From assembly GCF_000969835.1 (NCBI RefSeq), contig NZ_KQ033912.1, positions 2,875,373-2,939,372 on the forward strand: DNA of 64,000 nucleotides. The letters run 5' to 3'. Below are positions 44,737 to 54,050 of this stretch, piece by piece. Below the pieces are notes generated by a model that was not told where the DNA came from, ran no database searches, and was given only the letters and a program-made list of their open reading frames with translations. Position 1 is the stretch's first letter; each line of letters begins with the position of its first letter. Source of the stretch: Parabacteroides goldsteinii DSM 19448 = WAL 12034 (lineage in GTDB: Bacteria > Bacteroidota > Bacteroidia > Bacteroidales > Tannerellaceae). Made by a program: the position numbers and the translations under genes.

Positions 44737-45936
44737 ATGGGAGCATTTGTCACATACAGCAACTTGATGACCTATATTTTACCGATATTTTGTTCGGCCA
44801 TATGTTCGGTCTTTACTTTATTATTGATATGGAATTATCGCAATCTTGCCGAAAGGAAATTAAGGCGGGTTGTAAGCATTTATTGTATCCTGATAGCCGT
44901 ATGGTGGTCATCTGCTTTATGGCATGTGCTCTCTGACGATCCGATATTCCTTCCGGTCGATATTCCTTTTGCCCTGTCGTATATTTATATTCCCATATTG
45001 TTTTACAATATCGTTTATTACTTGGCCTATTTAGGGAAAAAGAGAAACTTTCCCGTACTGAATTACATTTGGCCGGTACCCACATTGGCAATTATCCTGA
45101 TAACGACAGCTTGGATGTCACCTCCCGAGGGAGGACTTTTTACCAGACTGTCGTTATTTGAGCGCTATACGGAGCTTTTTATATCCAGTTCTTTACTGCG
45201 GTTTATCACTGCAATAGCTTATATTGTTCCGACTGGCCTGTTATTGCTGCGGTATTATAGGCAGACGGTACTTCAAATGGCCGATACGGATCGAAAATAT
45301 GTCAGTATTAAATCATCGCGTTGGCTCATTATGTTTTTCATGCTTTCTATACTTTCCATCGTTATATTTCTAATTGCTTTTTTGCCTTCGTTGGTCGGGG
45401 CAAGTCAATGGCTTATTCGGTTGAACGCGTTATGCATTATGGCTCAGGAAATCTTGCTTACATATCAGGTTATCCGTAGGCAATATCTCTCTTACAAGAC
45501 CTTTGATTTGTTTTCAGGCAATGAAAATGAGACTGGGAACAACGGTTTGATCGCCAAACAATACCCTGTGCCGGATGACACCCGCGGACAATTGAACAGG
45601 ACGGCGTTCGAAAACTATTTGTCTCAACAAAAACCATTCCTCGATCCTGATTTCAAATTGACTGACATGGCCGAGGCGATGGGGGTGAACCGTACCGTGA
45701 TGTCCAATTTTGTCAATCAAACTTATGGGGTGAATTTCAGGCGTTACCTGAACCAATGTCGGATTAGGGAATACCAGACTCTGATAGCGCATCCTTCGAA
45801 TGAACAAAAAAATCCGTATCAGGTAATGACCATGGCGGGGTTCAAAGACTCTAGGCATTTCCAGCGTGCGATTCAATTGGAAAATACATATAAAGAACAG
45901 ACTGACAAGGAATCACCAATAAATAAAAAAGGATGA
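44737..45936 (+). CDS. Membrane-anchored AraC-family regulator (copy 1)
   Basis: A 399-residue protein with six or seven hydrophobic helices in the first ~250 residues, then a cytoplasmic C-terminal AraC-type DNA-binding domain (about 290-390). The latter has L-T-D-M-A-E-A-M-G-V-N-R-T-V-M-S and M-A-G-F-K-D-S-R-H-F-Q-R. Such proteins may sense envelope signals and bind DNA from the membrane. A TTG at 44722 is in frame, but the ATG at 44737 is more likely. The stop overlaps the next start (ATGA), so both are made together. The divergent fimbria operon is the obvious target. Confidence 0.83.
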   Translation: MGAFVTYSNLMTYILPIFCSAICSVFTLLLIWNYRNLAERKLRRVVSIYCILIAVWWSSALWHVLSDDPIFLPVDIPFALSYIYIPILFYNIVYYLAYLGKKRNFPVLNYIWPVPTLAIILITTAWMSPPEGGLFTRLSLFERYTELFISSSLLRFITAIAYIVPTGLLLLRYYRQTVLQMADTDRKYVSIKSSRWLIMFFMLSILSIVIFLIAFLPSLVGASQWLIRLNALCIMAQEILLTYQVIRRQYLSYKTFDLFSGNENETGNNGLIAKQYPVPDDTRGQLNRTAFENYLSQQKPFLDPDFKLTDMAEAMGVNRTVMSNFVNQTYGVNFRRYLNQCRIREYQTLIAHPSNEQKNPYQVMTMAGFKDSRHFQRAIQLENTYKEQTDKESPINKKG

Positions 45937-47051
45937 ATCAAGATATCGGACGTGCAATAGTTTTTTCAATACCTGTGGTAAGCGCTGCGGTCGGCTTAAT
46001 CATGATTTCGCTCGACATAACTCGTTCTTCCAATACAATCAATCGGAAAATACATTACAGCATAATCACTGTATACTGTTTGATAATGTTGTACTGGAGT
46101 GGACTGGTTATGCATTCTGTCGCCCGCGACGCTTTTATAACATACCAACCTGTTTTCTTTTCCTCGTTCAGTTTTATTCCCATATTCCTGTACCTGATTA
46201 CCTATATTATTACGGGAATAGGCGAGCAGAGGCGTTTTCCGGTATACCATTTTATCCTTCCGTCGTGTTTGACTGTAACTATTTACGTGATTGCCTTAAT
46301 AGTGCCGTTCCGGCAACGATGGACTGCTATTTATGATAATGAGGTAAGCCTGACAAGTGCGATAATCGACATCACGTTTATTGTCTGTATTTTGCTGAGT
46401 ATTTTATATTCTGTATTGAGCTTGCTCCGCATAAAATCCTATAAACGTCAGGTAACTGATTATTCCGCTGATATTTACCGGATGTCGCTGGATTGGCTAT
46501 CCTTTATCATTATTTTCAGGGTCCTGCTGCAAACCTTGCCGATAGCCGGATTGATATTGGGTATCGGGCTATTCAATAAGTTGGGGTTTATTTGGATATT
46601 TACAACGTTGCCGGCAGTTTTTACTCATATTGTGCTGTGCCTGAATATTCTTTCGGAGAATTATGTGATTATCGAACCTGTTACTGCCAAAGAAAAGGAA
46701 ATGACTGCGTTGGGGAATTATGCGCAATTGGGGCGGGAGCGAGTCGAGAAGTATTTAGAGGATAAGAAACCTTATCTAAACCCGGAATTCAAAATAACCG
46801 ACATGGCCAAGGATCTTTTCTCTAACAGAACTTATATATCAGCATTTATAAATAGAGAGTATGAGATGAATTTCAATCGTTTTATTAATAATTACCGATT
46901 GAAGGAAGTTGAAAGATTACAGGCGGAAGCTGTACAAAGAAAGCAAAAAATATCTTTGATGGAGATTGTTATTCATGCTGGATTCAGTAATTATCGAAGT
47001 TATTTCCGAGCTAAAAAAATGGTAAAAAACGATCCTGTTTCCGTAGATTAA
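45933..47051 (+). CDS. Membrane-anchored AraC-family regulator (copy 2)
   Basis: A 372-residue paralog of the preceding protein with about seven predicted membrane helices in residues 1-245 and a C-terminal AraC-type domain. That domain contains I-T-D-M-A-K-D-L-F-S-N-R-T-Y-I-S and H-A-G-F-S-N-Y-R-S-Y-F-R. The four-base ATGA overlap with copy 1 suggests coupled translation and perhaps heterodimer formation. I infer a role in fimbria control from position only. Confidence 0.83.
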   Translation: MNQDIGRAIVFSIPVVSAAVGLIMISLDITRSSNTINRKIHYSIITVYCLIMLYWSGLVMHSVARDAFITYQPVFFSSFSFIPIFLYLITYIITGIGEQRRFPVYHFILPSCLTVTIYVIALIVPFRQRWTAIYDNEVSLTSAIIDITFIVCILLSILYSVLSLLRIKSYKRQVTDYSADIYRMSLDWLSFIIIFRVLLQTLPIAGLILGIGLFNKLGFIWIFTTLPAVFTHIVLCLNILSENYVIIEPVTAKEKEMTALGNYAQLGRERVEKYLEDKKPYLNPEFKITDMAKDLFSNRTYISAFINREYEMNFNRFINNYRLKEVERLQAEAVQRKQKISLMEIVIHAGFSNYRSYFRAKKMVKNDPVSVD

Positions 47052-47122
47052 AAAATGTAATTCAGATAGATATGCGAAAGTCTCTTATCCGGTTCAAAGA
47101 TAATAGATAATAAATAATAACA

Positions 47123-47153
47123 AACCCGAATACCTCTGTACTAAATTCAGGTT
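47123..47153 (+). terminator. Weak terminator after the regulator pair
   Basis: A 9-base stem with one mismatch (47123-47131 with 47145-47153) followed by a T-rich run. Confidence 0.4.
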
Positions 47154-47168
47154 CTCGTTTCTTTTTGC

Positions 47169-47176
47169 TATTTTTG
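47169..47176 (+). promoter_or_regulatory. -7 promoter element for uvrA
   Basis: TATTTTTG fits TAnnTTTG and lies 22 bases before the uvrA ATG. No LexA-type operator was recognised. Confidence 0.5.
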
Positions 47177-47198
47177 TATCCTTATTAGGAAAAGATTT

Positions 47199-49985
47199 AT
47201 GTCTGAAAATAATGCTATATTTATCAAAGGGGCTCGTGTTAATAACCTGAAGAATATTGATGTAGAGATCCCGCGCGACAAACTGGTCGTGATAACCGGA
47301 TTATCCGGCAGCGGAAAATCCTCCCTTGCTTTCGATACGTTATATGCCGAAGGACAGCGCCGCTATGTGGAGAGTCTTTCTTCTTATGCCCGCCAGTTTT
47401 TGGGGCGTATGAGCAAGCCGGAGTGCGACTATATTAAAGGCATTCCGCCCGCTATTGCGATCGAGCAGAAGGTGAATACCCGCAATCCGCGTTCGACAGT
47501 GGGTACATCTACCGAAATATATGAATACCTGCGGCTGCTTTATGCCCGGATAGGCAAGACGATTTCGCCTGTGTCGGGGATGGAAGTGAAAAAGCATCAG
47601 GTGAAAGACATCGTGAAGGAGGTTCTGGCATATCCGGCCGGTACCCGTTTTGCCGTGTTTGCCCCGGTAGTCCTGCCGGAAGGCCGTGGCATGAAGGAGC
47701 AGCTGGAGATTTTACAGAAAGAAGGATATACCCGTTTGTCAATCAACGACACGGCTTACCGTATCCAGGAAGTGTTGGCGGATGAGGCATTGCTCGGTTC
47801 TTCCACTATTGAATTGCTGGTCGACCGTCTGACGGTTTCGGACGACAAGACATTGAAAAGCCGTCTGGCCGATTCGGCGGAAACGGCGTTTTTTGAAGGG
47901 CATGATACCTGTATTATCCGTATCTATGCTGCCGAAGGGACGGTGGTAAAGGAATATTCCAAGAAATTTGAAGCGGACGGTATCACGTTTATCGAACCGA
48001 CCGATATGATGTTCAGCTTTAACAATCCGCTGGGAGCCTGTCCGGTCTGTGAAGGATTCGGAAAAGTGCTGGGTATTGATGAGAACCTGGTGGTGCCGGA
48101 TAAGAGCTTGTCGGTCTTTCAGGGGGCGGTAGTCTGCTGGAAAGGCGAAGTGATGGGAGAGTGGTTGAAGGAGTTTATCGCCAAGAGCGAGAAATACAAC
48201 TTCCCGATACATCGTCCGTATTACGACCTGACGCAGAAGGAAAAAGACCTGTTGTGGCATGGTGCCCGCGGCTTGCACGGCATCGACGACTTTTTCAAGT
48301 TTGTGGAAGAGAATCTTTATAAAATACAATACCGTGTCATGCAGGCTCGCTATCGGGGAAAGACGACCTGTCCTTCCTGTAAAGGGGCCCGCCTGAAACC
48401 GGAAGCGCTCTATGTGAAAGTAGGCGGTAAGAATATAGCTGAACTGGTGGCATTGCCTATCACGGAAGCAAAAGCCTTTTTTGACAACCTGGTGCTGGAC
48501 GAAACGGATGCGGCCGTGGCAAAACGTTTGTTGACGGAGATTATGAACCGCTTGCAGTTCCTGCTGGATGTCGGGTTGGGGTATCTGACGCTCGACCGCC
48601 TTTCGGCTTCGTTGTCGGGTGGTGAAAGCCAGCGTATTAACCTGGCGACTTCGTTGGGCAGCAGCCTGGTCGGTTCCTTGTATATATTGGATGAGCCGAG
48701 TATCGGGTTGCATTCGAGAGATACCGATTTGCTGATAAAGGTGTTGCGTCAGTTGCAGGCGTTGGGTAATACGGTGGTCGTGGTGGAACATGACGAGGAT
48801 ATTATCCGTTCAGCCGATTATATTATAGATATAGGTCCGAAGGCTGGACGTTTGGGGGGCGAAGTGGTCTACCAGGGGGATGTGAATAACCTGCAAACCA
48901 GCAGCGACAGTTATACGGTCCGTTATCTGACCGGTGAAGATAAGATTGAAGTCCCCGCTTTCCGGCGCCTGTGGAATAATTATATAGAGGTGAAAGGGGC
49001 CCGTAAGAATAACCTGAAAGGGGTAGATGTGAAATTTCCGTTGAACGTGATGACGGTTGTTACCGGTGTCAGCGGTTCGGGAAAGAGTTCGCTGGTGCGG
49101 GATATCTTTTATGAAGGGGTAAAGCATTATCTGGATGATGCGGCCCGGCTGATGGTGGATTGTTCCGGCCTGGAAGGTGATATGAAGATGATACAGGGTA
49201 TCGAGTTTGTCGATCAGAACTCGATCGGTAAGAGTTCGCGTTCGAATCCGGTGACTTATATCGGTGCTTACGACGAGATCCGTAAATTGTTCGGTGAACA
49301 GCCACTGGCGAAACAGCTGGGATATACGTCTGCCTATTTCTCTTTTAATAAGGAAGGCGGACGCTGTGAAGAATGTAAAGGGGACGGCCGTATCACGGTG
49401 GAAATGCAGTTTATGGCGGATATCACGTTGGAATGCGAAAGCTGCCATGGAAAGCGTTTCAAACAGGATGTGCTGGATGTGGAATATCACGGTGTGAATA
49501 TCTATGATATGCTGGAAATGACTGTCAACCAGGCAATCGAGTTCTTCGAAGCACATACCGGTTCGCAGGAAAAGAAGATCGTCAAAAGGTTGAAGCCGTT
49601 GCAGGATGTCGGCCTGGGTTATATCAAACTGGGACAGACTTCTTCGACTTTGTCCGGCGGTGAGAACCAACGTGTGAAGTTGGCCTATTACCTGGGGCAG
49701 GAAAAGCAGCAGCCGACTTTGTTCGTATTCGACGAACCGACTACGGGTTTGCACTTCCATGATATAAAGACCCTGCTGAAAGCATTTAATGCATTGATCG
49801 ATAAAGGGCATACGGTAGTGATCATTGAACATAACATGGACGTGATCAAATGTGCTGACTACCTGATCGATTTAGGACCGGAAGGAGGTAACGCCGGCGG
49901 TTATCTGGTTTGTGCCGGAACGCCGGAAGAGGTGGCTTTGTGCCCGGAGTCTTATACAGGGCATTATTTGAAAGAGAAATTGTAG
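47199..49985 (+). CDS. uvrA: Excinuclease ABC subunit A
   Basis: A 928-residue DNA-damage sensor of nucleotide excision repair that loads UvrB. Two ABC ATPase modules are present: Walker A G-L-S-G-S-G-K-S near residue 34 and G-V-S-G-S-G-K-S near 624, with signatures L-S-G-G-E-S-Q-R and L-S-G-G-E-N-Q-R. Zinc-binding pairs appear as C-P-V-C, C-P-S-C, C-E-E-C and C-E-S-C. The length is close to E. coli UvrA (940), so it is not the short UvrA2 form. It is a single gene with its own promoter and terminator. Confidence 0.96.
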   Translation: MSENNAIFIKGARVNNLKNIDVEIPRDKLVVITGLSGSGKSSLAFDTLYAEGQRRYVESLSSYARQFLGRMSKPECDYIKGIPPAIAIEQKVNTRNPRSTVGTSTEIYEYLRLLYARIGKTISPVSGMEVKKHQVKDIVKEVLAYPAGTRFAVFAPVVLPEGRGMKEQLEILQKEGYTRLSINDTAYRIQEVLADEALLGSSTIELLVDRLTVSDDKTLKSRLADSAETAFFEGHDTCIIRIYAAEGTVVKEYSKKFEADGITFIEPTDMMFSFNNPLGACPVCEGFGKVLGIDENLVVPDKSLSVFQGAVVCWKGEVMGEWLKEFIAKSEKYNFPIHRPYYDLTQKEKDLLWHGARGLHGIDDFFKFVEENLYKIQYRVMQARYRGKTTCPSCKGARLKPEALYVKVGGKNIAELVALPITEAKAFFDNLVLDETDAAVAKRLLTEIMNRLQFLLDVGLGYLTLDRLSASLSGGESQRINLATSLGSSLVGSLYILDEPSIGLHSRDTDLLIKVLRQLQALGNTVVVVEHDEDIIRSADYIIDIGPKAGRLGGEVVYQGDVNNLQTSSDSYTVRYLTGEDKIEVPAFRRLWNNYIEVKGARKNNLKGVDVKFPLNVMTVVTGVSGSGKSSLVRDIFYEGVKHYLDDAARLMVDCSGLEGDMKMIQGIEFVDQNSIGKSSRSNPVTYIGAYDEIRKLFGEQPLAKQLGYTSAYFSFNKEGGRCEECKGDGRITVEMQFMADITLECESCHGKRFKQDVLDVEYHGVNIYDMLEMTVNQAIEFFEAHTGSQEKKIVKRLKPLQDVGLGYIKLGQTSSTLSGGENQRVKLAYYLGQEKQQPTLFVFDEPTTGLHFHDIKTLLKAFNALIDKGHTVVIIEHNMDVIKCADYLIDLGPEGGNAGGYLVCAGTPEEVALCPESYTGHYLKEKL

Positions 49986-50018
49986 CAGACCAATCCTGAA
50001 AAGATTGTTGAATATAAG

Positions 50019-50067
50019 AATCTCCTTCCGGTTACATGTTAATTCGCATACCGGAAGGAGATTTTTT
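50019..50067 (+). terminator. Terminator of uvrA
   Basis: A perfect 14-bp stem (50019-50032 with 50050-50063) followed by T bases. Confidence 0.93.
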
Positions 50068-50089
50068 ATGTTTATATAAATATATTTCT

Positions 50090-50119
50090 TATCTTTGATA
50101 CTATCAAATGATACTATCA
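50090..50119 (+). promoter_or_regulatory. Promoter with overlapping operator palindromes for fic
   Basis: The -7 element TATCTTTG (50090-50097) runs into the palindrome TTTGATA-C-TATCAAA (50094-50108). A second copy of its core, TGATA-C-TATCA (50109-50119), follows and ends three bases before the ATG. Two identical palindromes over the promoter and transcript start are typical of autoregulation. Confidence 0.65.
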
Positions 50120-50121
50120 CA

Positions 50122-51081
50122 ATGAAACCTCTTTATAAAATAACACCTTATATATTGGCTAAAGTCGCTTCAATTTCAGAAAAACTGGGTGAAATTAAAG
50201 CGGCCCGTTTGCATAGGCCTCCTACTGAACTAAGAAAAAGGAACAGGATACGCACAATTCATTCTTCTCTTGTTATTGAAGGAAATACGTTAACTTTCGA
50301 TCAAGTTACGGCTTTATTGGAAAAGAAACGTGTAATAGCTCCATTAAAAGATATTACCGAAGTGAAAAATGCAATTCGTGTTTATGAAAATATTGGCCTT
50401 TTTGATCCTTTTAGCATAGAATCCTTATGTGAGGCACACCGGATATTGATGGATGGTCTGGTAGAAAACGCTGGGAGGCTGAGGAATAAATCAGTTGGCA
50501 TCATGAAAGGAAAACAGCTGGCACATGTCGCTCCCTCAGGGACTCTTGTTAAATCGCTGTTGAATGACTTGTTTGGTTATTTGGAGAATGATGATGAAAT
50601 ATTGCTTGTCAAGAGTTGTGTTTTCCATTATGAGTTTGAATTTATCCATCCGTTTCTTGATGGAAACGGAAGAATGGGACGTTTGTGGCAAAGTGTTATT
50701 TTGATGAAGTATAATCCGGTGTTTGAATATTTGCCGGTAGAGTCTCTCATTAAAGAAAATCAGGAAGAGTATTATCGGATTTTGGCTGTTGCTGACAGAC
50801 AAGGGGAGTCTACTATCTTTGTTGAATTTATGCTGAGAATAGTAGAAGAGTCGCTCGAAGAATTACTGCAATCGCAGAATGTAACACTTACGGGGCGTGA
50901 CAGAATTGCTTTGTTTAAGGATTATATAGCAGATGCTTCTTTTACCCGTAAAGACTATCTGAGATATTTTAAAGAGTTATCAACAGCTACGGCCAGCAGG
51001 GACTTAAAAGAGGCGGTTGATAGTAATCAGTTGCGGAAAGAAGGAGAGAAAAGTTTGACGCACTATACATATATTATATAG
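50122..51081 (+). CDS. Fic-domain protein, class II (self-inhibited)
   Basis: A 319-residue Fic enzyme that probably transfers AMP from ATP to a target protein. The catalytic motif H-P-F-L-D-G-N-G-R-M-G-R is at 176-187. The N-terminal helix carries the inhibitory motif S49-L-V-I-E53-G54 (S/TxxxEG), which places it in the class II group that blocks its own active site. The C-terminal ~60 residues look like a winged-helix domain. The start at 50122 was chosen over a TTG at 50095, which lies inside the promoter. Its AT-rich sequence and lone position suggest an accessory gene. The target is unknown. Confidence 0.92.
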   Translation: MKPLYKITPYILAKVASISEKLGEIKAARLHRPPTELRKRNRIRTIHSSLVIEGNTLTFDQVTALLEKKRVIAPLKDITEVKNAIRVYENIGLFDPFSIESLCEAHRILMDGLVENAGRLRNKSVGIMKGKQLAHVAPSGTLVKSLLNDLFGYLENDDEILLVKSCVFHYEFEFIHPFLDGNGRMGRLWQSVILMKYNPVFEYLPVESLIKENQEEYYRILAVADRQGESTIFVEFMLRIVEESLEELLQSQNVTLTGRDRIALFKDYIADASFTRKDYLRYFKELSTATASRDLKEAVDSNQLRKEGEKSLTHYTYII

Positions 51082-51101
51082 GACCTGTTGTTGGAATACA
51101 A

Positions 51102-51137
51102 AAACGGAGAATGCTTCCAATGAAACATCCTCCGTTT
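51102..51137. terminator. Bidirectional terminator
   Basis: An 8-bp stem (AAACGGAG at 51102-51109 with 51130-51137) between convergent fic and the DUF4840-like gene, with A-rich and T-rich flanks. Confidence 0.75.
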
Positions 51138-51156
51138 ATATTGGATAGAATTAGTC

Positions 51157-51717
51157 TTATTTCTTCTTCATATCGAAAGACAAGTCCATCGGAGTCCAAC
51201 CACCAGGGAAGTCTATTCCGCCTACTTTTACATTAGCAGCTTTAATAGTGAACTTTAAGTTTTTGTCTTTAACTGCATATGAAGCTGTCTTTTCTGCTTC
51301 AATAGTAACTTCAACACCAGCAGCATCGATTTTTAATGGTTCCGGTTTTAAAGTCATTACAACTGAATCTTTTGCCGCATTCATTGTTGCTGTATAGTTT
51401 ATTTTGTAATTCAGTGAATCGCCAATCGCTTCGATGATAGGCTTTGATGCTTCTTCACCCAAAAGTTCTACAACTAATGCTTGATAAGGGAATTTCTCAA
51501 ACTGAATTGAGTCATTTGCAACTTTCAGTTCCAGAGTCGTACCTGTAGCTGCTGCTTCTTTTGCTTCTTTTGCATAAGTCATCTTCCCTGTAAACTCGCC
51601 ATTAACATCTTCTACAGTTCCTACTGTTGGAGTGTCATCATCATCACTGCAAGAAGCAAAAGTTAAACCAACTACTGCTAACATCATCATAAGCGACCAT
51701 TTCAACGTCTTCTTCAT
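51157..51717 (-). CDS. Small lipoprotein resembling DUF4840
   Basis: A 186-residue lipoprotein with lipobox F-A-S-C at about Cys23, followed by an Asp-rich spacer (S-D-D-D-D). The mature part has the alternating-strand look of a lipocalin-like or DUF4840 domain. The role is unknown. A lipid-anchored periplasmic or surface protein is expected; the acidic spacer after Cys is often linked with surface export in Bacteroidales. Confidence 0.65.
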   Translation of the reverse strand: MKKTLKWSLMMMLAVVGLTFASCSDDDDTPTVGTVEDVNGEFTGKMTYAKEAKEAAATGTTLELKVANDSIQFEKFPYQALVVELLGEEASKPIIEAIGDSLNYKINYTATMNAAKDSVVMTLKPEPLKIDAAGVEVTIEAEKTASYAVKDKNLKFTIKAANVKVGGIDFPGGWTPMDLSFDMKKK

Positions 51718-51866
51718 TTTTCTTTTATTTTAGTGTTAATAAATTATGTACGACTAATAAGATGGTAGAAGTTGTAAAAAGGCTGCATCTTTATTGAATA
51801 ATAAATGAGAAAAATAATATATTTAAATGTAAGGCGTTGATATATAGTAACTTTTGAAACGTTTTT

Positions 51867-52667
51867 TTATTTGAATTGTTTCAGATCTTTTTTATTGAAG
51901 ATCCATTCTGGGGTGTAGACCTTTCCATCATCCGAGTCGCTCAGTTCGTACCAGGGGGATTTCTTCCTGTTTACCGGATTGGTCAGTATATGGATATGCT
52001 GGGCAGGCATATAACTTTGTGCCAGCAGGAATACTTTCTTTTTTGTCTTTGGGTGAACGGCCATATCGACGACAATAACGGCATGCCCCGGGTGACCGCC
52101 CAGGATAAATACGTCACCTATCTTCATCTCCAGGTAGTTGACCGGAGCCAGTTCTTTCGATAGGGAGGTTGTTCCTGCATAGGAAAATACCATATCCAGA
52201 TAGGAACGGAATGTTTTATAGGAATAATCTTCGCCTTTGGATGGATACCACGACACTGTATTGCTGTTCACACGGATACGGTTGCCTTTTGCCCATTTGG
52301 TATATTCGGCATTGAATCCGTTTGTGAAATTGAAGTGGATGGCTGCATACTGTTTCTGTCCGTAAAGATATTCTGCCCTCAACCGGATAACGGCATCGGC
52401 ACACTGCTGAAGGTCACGTTTTCCGATATCCAGATCGACGACGGCATAAGCAGGCAGCTGATTACGCTTTGTCTCTCCATTATAAAGCAAAACTTTGCTT
52501 CCTTCCGGTTGCAGAGGTAGCCGACGGAGATATGAAGCAAAAGAATTTGCTGCTACCTCTGTTCGGACATATCCTTCGGGAGGCATTATTCGTTCTGCAA
52601 TAGTTTGTCCTGAAAGTAAAGTTTTGCAGAAAAACAACAGGAAAATAATTAGCATTCTGGTTTTCAT
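51867..52667 (-). CDS. DUF4846 family secreted protein
   Basis: A 266-residue protein with a signal peptide (about 1-20) and the DUF4846 blocks P-P-E-G-Y-x-R, S-F-A-S-Y-L-R-R-L-P-L, V-V-D-L-D-I-G-K-R-D-L-Q-Q-C-A-D-A and G-D-V-F-I-L-G-G-H-P-G-H-A-V. These occur in a family known mainly from Bacteroidetes and Planctomycetes without assigned chemistry. The start at 52667 agrees with the -7 element at 52685-52692; the longer frame begins inside it. Confidence 0.88.
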   Translation of the reverse strand: MKTRMLIIFLLFFCKTLLSGQTIAERIMPPEGYVRTEVAANSFASYLRRLPLQPEGSKVLLYNGETKRNQLPAYAVVDLDIGKRDLQQCADAVIRLRAEYLYGQKQYAAIHFNFTNGFNAEYTKWAKGNRIRVNSNTVSWYPSKGEDYSYKTFRSYLDMVFSYAGTTSLSKELAPVNYLEMKIGDVFILGGHPGHAVIVVDMAVHPKTKKKVFLLAQSYMPAQHIHILTNPVNRKKSPWYELSDSDDGKVYTPEWIFNKKDLKQFK

Positions 52668-52684
52668 GTCTTTCGGATTTTGTA

Positions 52685-52692
52685 CAAACATA
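52685..52692 (-). promoter_or_regulatory. -7 promoter element for the DUF4846 gene
   Basis: On the minus strand this is TATGTTTG (TAnnTTTG), 18 bases before the ATG. Confidence 0.5.
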
Positions 52693-52724
52693 CCTTTTTT
52701 TCTGTTATTTCCTGTTCTTATGAG

Positions 52725-52732
52725 TATATTTG
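52725..52732 (+). promoter_or_regulatory. -7 promoter element for the MFS gene
   Basis: TATATTTG (TAnnTTTG), 24 bases before the ATG at 52757. Confidence 0.5.
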
Positions 52733-52756
52733 TCTGTTCAATAAATATCTGATGAA

Positions 52757-53956
52757 ATGGATTCTAATAACCATGTAGCTTATTCGAAAGAACATATACG
52801 TTTTGCGGTTCTTTCCTTTTTTCTTGCTCAGGGGCTTTGCTTTTCAAGTTGGGCAAGTCGTATTCCTGATATTAAGGAGATCTTTACGGTGAATGATGCC
52901 CTGTATTGGGGGATTGTGCTGTTTATGATTCCGGTGGGGAAGTTTGTGGCGATTCCGCTGGCGGGTTATCTGGTGTCGAAGCTGGGAAGTCGTATTATGG
53001 TGCAGATCAGTATTATGGGATATGCCCTTTCTCTATTTGCGATTGGGACGGCATTGAATATTTATATGCTTGGGGTGTTTCTGTTTTGTTTCGGTGTGTT
53101 CTGGAATCTGTGTGATATATCGTTGAATACACAGGGGATCGGGATAGAGCGGCTTTACGGGCGGACGATCATGGCTTCTTTTCATGGGGGATGGAGTCTG
53201 GCTGCCTGTCTGGGGGCGTTGATCGGTTTTATCATGATCGTTTCGGATGTTACTCCGTTTTGGCATTTTACGTTGATCGCTGCATTGATACTGTTGCTTA
53301 CCATGGTGAGCCGCAGGTATTTACAGGATGATGTATCTACAGCGGAAGCTGTAGAAGATAAGTCGGAGAAATGGCAATATATAAAGAGACCGGAGATGTT
53401 GCTGATTAAGTTGGGGCTGGTCGGTTTGTTCGCTTTGGTGGTTGAGAGTGCGATGTTTGACTGGAGCGGTGTCTATTTTGAATCGGTTTTGCAGGTACCT
53501 AAATCTTTGCAGATTGGCTTTCTGGTGTTTATGGTGATGATGACTGTCGGTCGCTTCCTGGCTAATTATGCGTACCGGATATGGGGAAAGCAGCGGGTGT
53601 TGCAGTTGTCCGGCGCTTTTATTTTTATCGGTTTTTTTACTTCTGCCTTATTGGGCAGTACAGTTGATTCGATGGCCTTGAAGGTGATTGTCAACTCATT
53701 CGGATTCATGTTGGTCGGACTGGGAATTTCGAGTATGGTTCCTACTATTTATAGCCTTGTCGGGGCAAAGTCGAAAACACCGGTAGGGATTGCGCTTACC
53801 ATTCTTTCAAGTATCAGTTTTATCGGTTCGCTTGTCGCACCATTACTGATCGGAGCAATCTCGCAGGCTTTTAATATGGAATATGCTTATATGGTGGTCG
53901 GTTTGCTGGGACTTTGTATTCTGTTGATGACCACGTTCAGCAAGGCGTTTAGATAA
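52757..53956 (+). CDS. MFS transporter of the YbjJ-like type
   Basis: A 399-residue inner-membrane protein with about 12 hydrophobic helices. Features such as F-S-S-W-A-S-R-I-P-D-I near the start, N-T-Q-G-I-G-I-E and S-F-H-G-G-W-S-L-A-A in the middle resemble E. coli YbjJ and related major-facilitator proteins. The substrate is unknown; sugar or drug export is possible. It has its own promoter and ends eight bases before a 22-bp array in place of a normal terminator. Confidence 0.83.
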   Translation: MDSNNHVAYSKEHIRFAVLSFFLAQGLCFSSWASRIPDIKEIFTVNDALYWGIVLFMIPVGKFVAIPLAGYLVSKLGSRIMVQISIMGYALSLFAIGTALNIYMLGVFLFCFGVFWNLCDISLNTQGIGIERLYGRTIMASFHGGWSLAACLGALIGFIMIVSDVTPFWHFTLIAALILLLTMVSRRYLQDDVSTAEAVEDKSEKWQYIKRPEMLLIKLGLVGLFALVVESAMFDWSGVYFESVLQVPKSLQIGFLVFMVMMTVGRFLANYAYRIWGKQRVLQLSGAFIFIGFFTSALLGSTVDSMALKVIVNSFGFMLVGLGISSMVPTIYSLVGAKSKTPVGIALTILSSISFIGSLVAPLLIGAISQAFNMEYAYMVVGLLGLCILLMTTFSKAFR

Positions 53957-53963
53957 TTCTATT

Positions 53964-54040
53964 TTCCCCATTGCAATGGGGATTATTCCCCTTTCTAGTT
54001 GGGGAAAATTCCCCACACAATAAAAAATATGGGGAATTTT
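53964..54040. repeat. Array 3: four ~22-bp units between convergent genes
   Basis: Units start at 53964, 53986 and 54009 with TTCCCC; a last inverted one, GGGGAATTTT, begins at 54031 (spacings 22, 23, 22). Unit 1 contains the perfect 16-base palindrome CCCCATTGCAATGGGG. The first unit pairs with the last, and each of the first three units is followed by GGGG, giving a ladder of possible hairpins. It fills nearly all of the 94-base gap between the MFS and PfkB genes, where no other terminator is seen. Confidence 0.82.
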
Positions 54041-54050
54041 ACAGGCTCGT

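Noticed and set aside
44737..47051. The two membrane proteins as hybrid two-component sensors
   Set aside because: No histidine kinase or receiver motifs are present; only membrane helices and an AraC-type C-terminal domain can be seen.
47739..49832. Long minus-strand reading frames of 350 and 340 codons opposite uvrA
   Set aside because: They are antisense shadows of a clearly conserved gene and have no family features; similar shadows occur opposite the patatin gene and the beta-galactosidase.
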